Part shown: one piece after another, positions 1 to 5,901 of the stretch | Layout: each line of letters opens with the position of its first letter | How positions within the stretch are numbered: the first letter of the stretch is position 1 | Source of the DNA: Pseudomonadota bacterium | Lineage (GTDB): Bacteria > Pseudomonadota > Gammaproteobacteria > Pseudomonadales > UBA5518 | Direction of reading: 5' to 3' | Length of the DNA: 6,376 nt | Assembly: GCA_022705125.1 (NCBI GenBank) | Contig: JAKJFB010000174.1 | Span: 1 to 6,376 of the forward strand | Notes under the pieces: generated by a model | Database searches by the model: none | Told to the model about the DNA's origin: nothing | The model's input: the letters and a program-made list of their open reading frames with translations, nothing else | Position numbers and translations under genes: made by a program

Positions 1-1
1 G

Positions 2-1525
2 TCCGTGCGCGGCGCGCTGGGCGTACTGGGCATCGCGCCAAGTCTCGGCAACATGCTGCTCATCGTGGTGTTCGCGATCGGCTGCAAGAGCCTGCTGCTG
101 CTGTTCGCCAAGCGCCAGGTCGGGTACACCGCGGCTCGCCTGGCAACGGATCTTCGCCTCGAGCTGCTGCGCGCGATCATGCGCAGCCGCTGGGAGTATT
201 TTCTCGGCCAGCCCGTGGGCAAGCTGACCAACGCGCTCGCCACCGAGGCCGCGCGCGCCTCCGAATCCTTCGTCAACGGCGCCACCGCCCTCACCTTCCT
301 CGCCCAGGCGGTGGTCTACGGCGCCGTGGCGATCGCGGTGTCGTGGCGGGCGACTCTCACCGGCATCGTCGCCGGTGCCGTGATCATCGGCCTTTCGCAC
401 TCGCTGGTGCGCATCACCAAGAAGGCGGGCCGCAAGCAGACCTCGGTGCTGCTGTCACTGATGGCCACGATGACCGACACGCTGGGCTCGGTGAAGCCGC
501 TGAAGGGCATGGGCCGCGAGCATCTCGCGGACGCGGTGCTGTCGATGGAGACCACGCGACTGAACCGCGCCCTGGAGCGCCAGGCGCTCGGCAGCGCACT
601 GCTGGAATCGACGCAGGAATTCCTGTTCGCGCTGATCATCGCCGGCGGCATCTACGTGGCGCTGGCGAAATTCGCGATGCCCTTCGCCACGGTGATGGTG
701 CTGGTGGTGGTGGTCGGGCAGATGGTGGCGCTTCTGGGCAAGGTGCAGAAGCAGTACCAGAAGATGACGCTGAGCGAGAGCGCCTACTGGTCGATGCAGC
801 GCACCATCGCCGAGGCGCAGGCCGAGGAAGAGGAGCTGCGCGGCGGCGAGCGTCCCGTGCTCGCCACGCGGCTGTGCATGGAAGGGGTCTGCTTCGCCTA
901 CGACGAGCGGCGCGTGCTCGACGACCTCAGCCTCGAGATCCCGGCCGGCGAGCTGGTGACCCTGATCGGTCCCTCGGGCGCCGGAAAGACCACGGTAGTG
1001 GACCTGCTGATCGGCCTGATCCGGCCCGACGCGGGCCGCATCACGCTGGACGGCACCCCCCTCGATTCGATGGACATCAAGCAGTGGCGGCGCTCCATCG
1101 GCTACGTGCCCCAGGAAACCCTGCTGTTGCACGAGAGCATCGCGCACAACGTGAGTCTCGGCGACAGCGAGCTGTCGCAAGCCGATATCGAGCACGCGCT
1201 GCGCGCCGCTGGTGCCTGGGACTTCGTGAGCGCGCTGCCCGAGGGCATGCACAGCAACGTCGGCGAGCGCGGCGGGCGGCTCTCGGGCGGACAGCGCCAG
1301 CGTATCGTGATCGCGCGCGCGCTCGTGCGCCGTCCCCAGTTGCTGATACTCGACGAAGCCACCAGCGCCCTCGACGCGGAGAGCGCCGAAGCCGTGCGCC
1401 AGACGCTGGAGCGCCTGCGCGGGTCGCTGACCATCCTCACCATCACCCACGAGTCCGGCCTGGTCGACATCGCCGATCGCGTGTACCGGCTCGAGAGCGG
1501 CCGCGCCGTGCGGCAATCCCCCTAA
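2..1525 (+). CDS. ABC exporter half-transporter (TMD-NBD fusion), 5' end outside window
   Basis: C-terminal part of a type I (MsbA-like) ABC exporter that would sit in the inner membrane as a homodimer and export a substrate, often a lipid or lipid-linked molecule, using ATP. Counting from a GTG at 5, hydrophobic segments lie near residues 15-35, 97-113, 118-133, 206-222 and 227-245, so one expected transmembrane helix is missing. The frame is open to the window edge, so GTG 5 is probably not the true start: about 508 codons are visible against roughly 580-600 for the family. The nucleotide-binding domain is complete: Walker A GPSGAGKTT (322-330), Q-loop VPQE (368-371), signature LSGGQ (426-430), Walker B LLILDE (446-451), D-loop SALD (454-457) and switch His482. 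It should therefore be an active ATPase. The substrate cannot be read from the sequence; lipid is a guess from the neighbours. Its TAA overlaps the opposing gene's stop by 4 nt. Confidence 0.93.
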   Translation, partial: SVRGALGVLGIAPSLGNMLLIVVFAIGCKSLLLLFAKRQVGYTAARLATDLRLELLRAIMRSRWEYFLGQPVGKLTNALATEAARASESFVNGATALTFLAQAVVYGAVAIAVSWRATLTGIVAGAVIIGLSHSLVRITKKAGRKQTSVLLSLMATMTDTLGSVKPLKGMGREHLADAVLSMETTRLNRALERQALGSALLESTQEFLFALIIAGGIYVALAKFAMPFATVMVLVVVVGQMVALLGKVQKQYQKMTLSESAYWSMQRTIAEAQAEEEELRGGERPVLATRLCMEGVCFAYDERRVLDDLSLEIPAGELVTLIGPSGAGKTTVVDLLIGLIRPDAGRITLDGTPLDSMDIKQWRRSIGYVPQETLLLHESIAHNVSLGDSELSQADIEHALRAAGAWDFVSALPEGMHSNVGERGGRLSGGQRQRIVIARALVRRPQLLILDEATSALDAESAEAVRQTLERLRGSLTILTITHESGLVDIADRVYRLESGRAVRQSP

Positions 1526-2610
1526 GCCAGCAACGCCTTCACGGGCGCCACCGCGCGCTCGATGTCAGCGCCGGCCGCGCCGGGGCGCGGCTCGCCCGGC
1601 TCGCCCAGCCAGGCGGCGCGCCCGTCGCGCAGCAGTTGCTCGTGCACCAGGCCGATGTCGCGACCGAGCCGGCGCGGACCGAAGCGCATCAGCAGGGCAT
1701 AGCCCAGCGAACGCAGGCTGCGGTCGGCAGCGCCCTGCGGTGCGCCCGCGCCGTGCTCGCGCGCGAGATCGAACATGTAGACGGGACGCCCGGTGGCGCA
1801 GGCCTCGGACAGCATCGAGATGCTGTCGAAGGTGACGATCAGGCGCTCGGCGCAGGCGAGATACGCGAAGTAGGGATTCTGCGCATCCCCGGCCTTCCAT
1901 TCGTAGAGCTCGTGCGCCGCGCTGATGCTGGCGCGCAGTGCGGCGAGCGCCGCGCGCGGCGTGCGCGCGCTGGTGGTGATCATCAGGCTGCCGCCGAGCG
2001 CCTCGGCCAGCCGCGAAGCCTGGCGCCCGAGCCGCGCCCCGGCGCGCGGCCCGAAGGCATAGGGCCCGCTGGGGCCGCCCACGATCACCGCAATGCGCGG
2101 CGAGGGCAACGCCGCGAGCCTCGCGCCGTGCTGCTCGCGCGCCGCCGCGAGGCGCTGCGGCGTGACGCGATGCAGCGTCAGCGTGTTCTGCAGCACGCGC
2201 GGATCCTCGGGCAAGCGGTACTGCGGCGTGGTGATCACGAGGTCGAAATTGTGCGCATCCGCCCACGGCCGCCCGATGTGCACGATGCGCGTCCTGCCGC
2301 CCGATGCCCTGCGGATCCAGCGGCACACGGGCTCGTTGCGCATGCCGGCGGCGATCACCACGTCCGGCCACGGCGCGACGAGCGCCGCGGACGCCGCCAA
2401 GTCGATGCCCCGCAGCCCGGTACCGCGCACGAGGTTGAACAGCGCGCCCTGCCAGCGATGGCGCAGCTGCTTGACCTCGAACGGCCAGCCGAGCGCCTCG
2501 GCGAGCGCGAGGAGCTGGCTCTGCTCGCCGGCGCGGTAGGCGGCGATCACCCACACGCGCGGCGGTGTATTCGTGTTCGGTTCGGGCACGGGTCTGAAAA
2601 TCACCAACAT
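1522..2610 (-). CDS. ELM1 (COG3660 / mitochondrial-fission ELM1-like) family protein, probable GT-B-fold
   Basis: A 362-residue protein of the family named after plant ELM1 (Mito_fiss_Elm1, formerly DUF1022), widespread in proteobacteria and without a settled biochemical role there. Family marks are VGGPSGPYAF (177-186), TTSARTP (212-218, the usual SRRTP position) and the long block 245-280 beginning NPYFAYLACAERLIVT and containing DSISMLSEA and GRPVYMF. That block resembles the sugar-nucleotide side of GT-B glycosyltransferases, so a glycosyltransferase role is plausible but inferred. No signal peptide or transmembrane helix is evident. The start is the ATG at 2610. No good Shine-Dalgarno precedes it, and a GTG two codons in is an alternative; the conserved part begins only at about residue 18 (RVWVIAAYRAGEQSQ). 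It is divergent from the ACP-synthase operon across 92 bp and convergent with the ABC exporter, with overlapping stop codons. Length is close to the usual for the family, with no sign of damage. Confidence 0.88.
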   Translation of the reverse strand: MLVIFRPVPEPNTNTPPRVWVIAAYRAGEQSQLLALAEALGWPFEVKQLRHRWQGALFNLVRGTGLRGIDLAASAALVAPWPDVVIAAGMRNEPVCRWIRRASGGRTRIVHIGRPWADAHNFDLVITTPQYRLPEDPRVLQNTLTLHRVTPQRLAAAREQHGARLAALPSPRIAVIVGGPSGPYAFGPRAGARLGRQASRLAEALGGSLMITTSARTPRAALAALRASISAAHELYEWKAGDAQNPYFAYLACAERLIVTFDSISMLSEACATGRPVYMFDLAREHGAGAPQGAADRSLRSLGYALLMRFGPRRLGRDIGLVHEQLLRDGRAAWLGEPGEPRPGAAGADIERAVAPVKALLA

Positions 2611-2627
2611 TAGGGAGAATGCGGGAG

Positions 2628-2663
2628 GATGCGTCCCGCGGCCGGCTCAGTATAATCCGGGGC
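2628..2663 (+). promoter_or_regulatory. Probable sigma-70 -10 element for the ACP-synthase operon in the divergent intergenic region
   Basis: A perfect consensus TATAAT lies at 2651-2656 in an otherwise very GC-rich gap, 46 nt before the ACP start codon, giving an expected transcription start near 2663 and a leader of about 40 nt. At 16-18 bp spacing I see no good -35 hexamer (the best frame reads GATGCG), and there is no TGn extension, so an activator or a weak -35 is implied. The same bases read on the other strand give TATACT (2654 to 2649), a possible -10 for the ELM1 gene with a leader of about 30 nt. Both divergent promoters could therefore share one AT island. No clear operator repeat is visible. 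Confidence 0.5.
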
Positions 2664-2702
2664 GAAGGCGCAACTGGGCGCATCGACTCGGGAAAACGCA
2701 CG

Positions 2703-2948
2703 ATGGCACGTTACGAACCCTGCCTGGCGCGGGTGCTGGAAATTCTCGGCGCCCTCGGCAAGGCCAAGACCACGATCACCGAGGCCAGCGACCTCGCTGG
2801 CGAGCTCGGCCTGTCCTCGATCGATGTGATGGAAGTCATCGAGCAGGTCGAGGACGAGTTCGACATCTCGTTTCCGCTGAACTCGCTGTCAGGCATCCAT
2901 ACCGTGAGCGACCTGGCGCGGGAAATCACGAGGTTGTCCACGTCATGA
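2703..2948 (+). CDS. Small acyl carrier protein dedicated to the adjacent synthase (AcpR-like)
   Basis: An 81-residue acidic, helical carrier protein that would hold a fatty acyl chain on a phosphopantetheine arm for the downstream serine palmitoyltransferase-like enzyme. The modification site is LGLSSIDVMEVI, with Ser39 as the predicted attachment residue. The usual Asp before that Ser is Ser38 here (SSI instead of DSL), while helix II continues as EVIEQVEDEFDISFP, typical of ACPs. Length matches the family. The ATG at 2703 is preferred: it follows the TATAAT promoter, has a weak GGGA at 2690-2693, and begins where ACP homology begins. The open frame reaches back in-frame to an ATG at 2619, but that start lies upstream of the promoter and adds a low-complexity Arg/Gly-rich tail. 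The stop TGA overlaps the synthase ATG as ATGA, indicating translational coupling. In Caulobacter a comparable ACP sits next to spt and is needed for ceramide synthesis; the functional transfer to this gene is inference. Confidence 0.88.
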   Translation: MARYEPCLARVLEILGALGKAKTTITEASDLAGELGLSSIDVMEVIEQVEDEFDISFPLNSLSGIHTVSDLAREITRLSTS

Positions 2949-4126
2949 AACTCCTCGATAAATTCCAGGCGATGGCCGGCGTGCGCGCCGAGCTCGACGG
3001 GCTCGGCATCCGGCCCTTCGGCGCCGTCACCGAGAAGATCCTCTCGCCCACCGAGGCGATCGTCGACGGGCGTCGCGTGATCCTCGCGGGCACCAACAAC
3101 TACCTCGGCCTCACCTTCGATCCGGAGTGCATCGCGGCGGCCCAGCGCGCGCTGGCCGAACAGGGCACCGGCACCACCGGGTCGCGCATGGCCAACGGCA
3201 CCTTCGCCGAGCACGTTGCGCTGGAGCGCGAGCTCGCGGCCTTCTATGGCCGGCGCCACGCAATCGTGTTCTCGACCGGCTTCAGCGCGACCATGGGCAT
3301 GGGCGCGACGCTCGCCGGCAGCGGCGACGTGGTGATGCTCGACGCCGACAGCCACGCCAGCATCTACGACGGCGTGCGCCTCGGCGGCGCCGAGATCATC
3401 CGCTTTCGCCACAACGATGTCGAAAACCTCGAGCGCAAGCTGGCACGCCTCGGCGAGCGGGCCGCGAACACGCTGGTGATCCTCGAGGGCCTCTACAGCA
3501 TGCTGGGCGACATCGCGCCGCTGGCGGAAATTGCGCAGTTGAAGAAGCAGTACGATTTCTGCCTGATGGTCGACGAGGCGCATTCGCTGGGCGTGCTGGG
3601 CGAGCGCGGCCGCGGTCTCGCCGAGGCCGCCGGCGTGGAGGAGGCCGTGGACTTCGTGGTCGGCACCTTCAGCAAGAGTCTCGGTTCCATCGGCGGCTAC
3701 TGCGTGAGCAACCATGCGCAGCTGGAAGCGATCCGCTTCTCGATCCGTTCCTACATCTTCACTGCCTCGCCCTCCCCGGCCGTGATCGCCTCGACGCGCG
3801 TGGCGCTGCGCCTCATGCAGGAGCGCCCGCAGCTGCGCACGCGGCTGTGGCACAATGCCGAGCGGCTCTATGCGGGACTGCAAGGGCTCGGCTTCACGCT
3901 GGGACCGCAAGCCAGCCCCGTGGTCGCGGTGCGGATCGAGGACCGCGAGACCGCGCTGCGCTGGTGGCCGCAGCTGCTGGAGCAGGGCATTTACGTGAAC
4001 CTCGTGGTGCCGCCGGCCTCGCCCTCTGCGTTCAGCCTGCTGCGCTGCAGCGTCAGCGCCGCGCACAGCGACGACCAGGTCGATCGCATCATCGCTGCCT
4101 TCGCCACGCTGCGGACCGGCGCGTGA
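2945..4126 (+). CDS. spt: Serine palmitoyltransferase-like alpha-oxoamine synthase (PLP enzyme)
   Basis: A 393-residue soluble PLP enzyme expected to condense L-serine with an activated fatty acid, releasing CO2 to give 3-ketosphinganine, the first step of sphingolipid synthesis. Landmarks: GTNNYLGL (49-56), GTGTTGSR (74-81), DADSHASIYDG with the PLP-stacking His137, DEAHS with Asp210 and His213, GTFSKSLGS with the PLP-binding Lys244, and LRCSVSAAHS with Arg367 where a carboxylate-binding Arg is expected. The His213-Lys244 spacing equals that of the Sphingomonas enzyme, and the block DADSHASIYDG...EIIRFRHN is more like serine palmitoyltransferase than BioF, Kbl or ALAS. The gene starts at ATG 2945, overlapping the ACP stop, with GAGG at 2930-2933; the open frame extends upstream but without homology. 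The directly coupled ACP suggests that acyl-ACP is the acyl donor. Oddity: STGFSATMG has Thr116 where the superfamily nearly always has Asn. A synthase using another amino acid cannot be fully excluded. Confidence 0.87.
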   Translation: MKLLDKFQAMAGVRAELDGLGIRPFGAVTEKILSPTEAIVDGRRVILAGTNNYLGLTFDPECIAAAQRALAEQGTGTTGSRMANGTFAEHVALERELAAFYGRRHAIVFSTGFSATMGMGATLAGSGDVVMLDADSHASIYDGVRLGGAEIIRFRHNDVENLERKLARLGERAANTLVILEGLYSMLGDIAPLAEIAQLKKQYDFCLMVDEAHSLGVLGERGRGLAEAAGVEEAVDFVVGTFSKSLGSIGGYCVSNHAQLEAIRFSIRSYIFTASPSPAVIASTRVALRLMQERPQLRTRLWHNAERLYAGLQGLGFTLGPQASPVVAVRIEDRETALRWWPQLLEQGIYVNLVVPPASPSAFSLLRCSVSAAHSDDQVDRIIAAFATLRTGA

Positions 4127-5073
4127 GCGAGGCCGCCGCGGACGCCCCGGCGTTCCGCTTCGCGCAGATCTCCGACCCGCACCTCTCGGATCTCTCCGGC
4201 GTGCGCTGGAGCCAGCTGGCGAGCAAGCGCGTGCTCGGCTACCTGTCGTGGCGGCGCCGGCGCCGCCACGAACACCGGCCCGAGATGCTCGCTGCGCTGA
4301 GTGCCGACCTGCACGCGATCGCGCCCGGTCACACGGTCGTCAGCGGCGATCTCACGCACATCGCCCTGCCCGGGGAATTCCGCGAGGCGAGCGACTGGCT
4401 GCGCCAGCTGGGACCGGCCGAGGCGGTGACCGTGGTTCCGGGCAATCACGACCGCTATGTGCGCACGCCCTGGGCGGAGTCGCTCGGGCTGTGGAGCAGC
4501 TACATGAGCTCGGATGACGGCAGCGCGGAGCACGGGGCGGAGCAGCTGTTTCCGCTGCTGCGGGTGCGCGGACCGCTGGCATTCATCGGTCTCGACAGCG
4601 CGGTGCCCTCGCCTCCGTTCATGGCGACCGGCCGTCTCGGCAAGCGCCAGATCGAGCGTCTCGCGGCTATCCTCGAACGCCTGCGCGGCAGCGGACTGCT
4701 GCGCGTGCTGGTGCTGCACCATCCGCCCGTGCCGGGCGAGGAGAAATGGCGCAAGCGCCTGGTGGATGCGCCCGCGCTGTGCGCGCTGCTCGCGCGTCAT
4801 CCCGTGGACATGGTGCTGCACGGCCATCGTCACCGCGCGCTCCAGAGCGTGATCCGCATCCCGGGCAGCGAGATCCCGGTATTCGGCATTCCCTCGGCTT
4901 CCGCCGCCGGCGTGCTGTCGAATTACCCCGCGGAATACAATCTCTACGACATCATCCGCGACGGCGCGTCATGGCGGGTGCGGGTCAGCGCGCGACGCTT
5001 CGACGCCGCCACGCGCGCCTTCGCCGGCCGCGAGCTCGCGAGCTTCGCGCTGCGCAACGACGCGTCGCGCTGA
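4123..5073 (+). CDS. Calcineurin-like metallophosphoesterase (CpdA/Icc-like), coupled to spt
   Basis: A 316-residue cytosolic or peripheral membrane phosphoesterase with a two-metal active site. All metal ligands are visible: DPH (Asp18, His20), GDLTH (Asp76), GNHD (Asn108, His109), LHHPP (His199/His200) and GHRH (His235, His237). The GTG at 4123 is chosen because it overlaps the synthase stop as GTGA and leaves only 15 residues before the first conserved strand. There is no clear Shine-Dalgarno, so translation probably depends on ribosomes leaving spt. A strongly basic stretch (WRRRRRH, residues 43-49) follows a hydrophobic helix and could touch anionic lipid head groups; a similar KR..GYL.WR.RRR region occurs in relatives, as I recall them. 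Annotation pipelines would call it a 3',5'-cAMP phosphodiesterase, but the operon position argues for a lipid- or head-group-phosphate substrate. The family assignment is firm; the substrate is unknown. Convergent with the next gene across 9 bp. Confidence 0.85.
   Translation: MSEAAADAPAFRFAQISDPHLSDLSGVRWSQLASKRVLGYLSWRRRRRHEHRPEMLAALSADLHAIAPGHTVVSGDLTHIALPGEFREASDWLRQLGPAEAVTVVPGNHDRYVRTPWAESLGLWSSYMSSDDGSAEHGAEQLFPLLRVRGPLAFIGLDSAVPSPPFMATGRLGKRQIERLAAILERLRGSGLLRVLVLHHPPVPGEEKWRKRLVDAPALCALLARHPVDMVLHGHRHRALQSVIRIPGSEIPVFGIPSASAAGVLSNYPAEYNLYDIIRDGASWRVRVSARRFDAATRAFAGRELASFALRNDASR
4246..4271. repeat. Perfect 26-bp palindrome (two 13-nt arms, no loop) inside the metallophosphoesterase gene
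   Basis: The left arm TCGTGGCGGCGCC at 4246-4258 is followed immediately by its exact reverse complement GGCGCCGCCACGA at 4259-4271. Symmetry breaks just outside (G at 4245, A at 4272). It starts exactly on the Ser42 codon and covers the Arg44-Arg48 run, so part of the symmetry follows from alternating CGG/CGC codons, but the flanking TCGTGG/CCACGA match is not forced by that. In RNA it could form a very stable hairpin with a tight loop. No T-run follows, so it is not a typical intrinsic terminator. Confidence 0.9.
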
Positions 5074-5082
5074 GTCCCGCGA

Positions 5083-5898
5083 TCAGGCCGCGCCGCGCAG
5101 CGCGCGCAGGCGCTGCTGCACCAGTTCGTGATCCGACAGCGAATCGACGTCCACCGCCGCGTCACCGAAGGGCATCCTCACCGCAGCCAGCCTGAGCCCC
5201 ATGCGCCGCGACAGCGCGCGCTCGGCGCCCGCCAGCGACAACCAGCCGAAGCGGTAGCGCAGCACCGAGAGCCAGCCCAGCATTTTCATCACCTTGAGCG
5301 GCGACTTGCGCTCGGCCTCGACCGCGCGCCAGCGTTCGGCCATCTGCCGGCCGGCCGGCGTGAGGAACGCGAACAGGTTGCAGCCGCAGTACTCGTCGTC
5401 GCTGAAGCGCAGCACCGTCTTGCGCATGCCCGGGAACAGCTCGCGCACCAGGGCGTAGGGCGCGAGACCGACCACGGCGTCGGCCCCCGTAGCGAGCGCC
5501 TCGCGGCAGAAGTGATCGATGATGTCGCTGCGCAGCAGCGGATGGTCCGCGGTGGTGAGCAGCACCGGCGTGGCGGACGGCGTCGCCGCCAGTGCCTGCC
5601 AGGCGCTGGTGCTGGGCGTGGCCTGCGGCGGTTGCCAGCCGATGCGCTGCTCCGCGATCAGGTGCTGCAGGCGCGCCTCGGTCGCGATGCTTTCCCGCGA
5701 CGGACCGCAGATCGTGATCTCCCCCACCTCAGCCGAATGCCCGAGCGCATCCAGCACCCGCAGGATCATCGGCGTGCCGTCGATCTCCACCAGCGCCTTG
5801 CAGCCACGCCCTGACGCCGCGACCAGCGGGTCGCTGCTCGAACGGTCGCCCGCGAGCACCAGCGCGGCGAATGGCCTGTTCCTGACCTTCCCGTTCAT
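5083..5898 (-). CDS. MobA/IspD-like nucleotidyltransferase family protein
   Basis: A 271-residue GT-A-like NTP transferase that would join an NTP to a phosphorylated small molecule or lipid precursor, releasing pyrophosphate. The N-terminal LVLAGDR (13-19) with Lys34 in CKALVEIDGTPM forms the nucleotide-binding start, TTADHPLL (115-122) carries the metal-binding Asp118, and VDVDSLSDHEL (249-259) resembles the closing D-[IV]-D-x-x-x-D element. The loop between the LAG motif and the Lys is longer and less glycine-rich than in MobA (DRSSSDPLVAASGRG), typical of an uncharacterised subgroup rather than of molybdopterin enzymes. Start ATG at 5898; GAGAAGG (5916 to 5910) lies 11 nt upstream inside the end of the preceding gene, and only 3 nt separate the two genes, so they form one operon. 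Its partner being a ceramide synthase candidate suggests activation of a head group such as a CDP- or other nucleotide-linked donor; this is inference. The stop TGA faces the metallophosphoesterase stop across 9 bp. Confidence 0.8.
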   Translation of the reverse strand: MNGKVRNRPFAALVLAGDRSSSDPLVAASGRGCKALVEIDGTPMILRVLDALGHSAEVGEITICGPSRESIATEARLQHLIAEQRIGWQPPQATPSTSAWQALAATPSATPVLLTTADHPLLRSDIIDHFCREALATGADAVVGLAPYALVRELFPGMRKTVLRFSDDEYCGCNLFAFLTPAGRQMAERWRAVEAERKSPLKVMKMLGWLSVLRYRFGWLSLAGAERALSRRMGLRLAAVRMPFGDAAVDVDSLSDHELVQQRLRALRGAA

Positions 5899-5901
5899 GG
5901 G

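Noticed and set aside
703..714. (GGT)4 repeat in the exporter gene
   Set aside because: Only four units, read as part of a Val codon run in a transmembrane helix; no reason to suspect phase variation.
343..2613. A 756-codon open frame on the + strand across the exporter and ELM1 genes
   Set aside because: Arg/Ala/Gly/His-rich shadow frame produced by the high GC content; no recognisable motif, and it overlaps two genes with clear family signatures in other frames.
2619..2702. Upstream in-frame ATG for the ACP gene
   Set aside because: It lies before the likely promoter and adds a 28-residue extension with no ACP homology; the ATG at 2703 gives the normal length.
2573..2944. Upstream extension of the SPT reading frame
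   Set aside because: The translation here is the shadow of the ACP gene and has no alpha-oxoamine synthase homology; ATG 2945 is coupled to the ACP stop.
2711..4066. A 451-codon open frame on the - strand opposite ACP and SPT
   Set aside because: Composition (Ala, His, Arg, Gln-rich) and lack of motifs mark it as the antisense shadow of two well-supported genes.
4123..5073. Naming the metallophosphoesterase cpdA
   Set aside because: The metal-binding motifs are shared by many phosphoesterases and nothing visible shows cAMP specificity; context favours another substrate.
5071..5110. Possible terminator between the convergent genes
   Set aside because: GC-rich partial inverted repeats occur by composition; no well-formed hairpin followed by a T-run on either strand.
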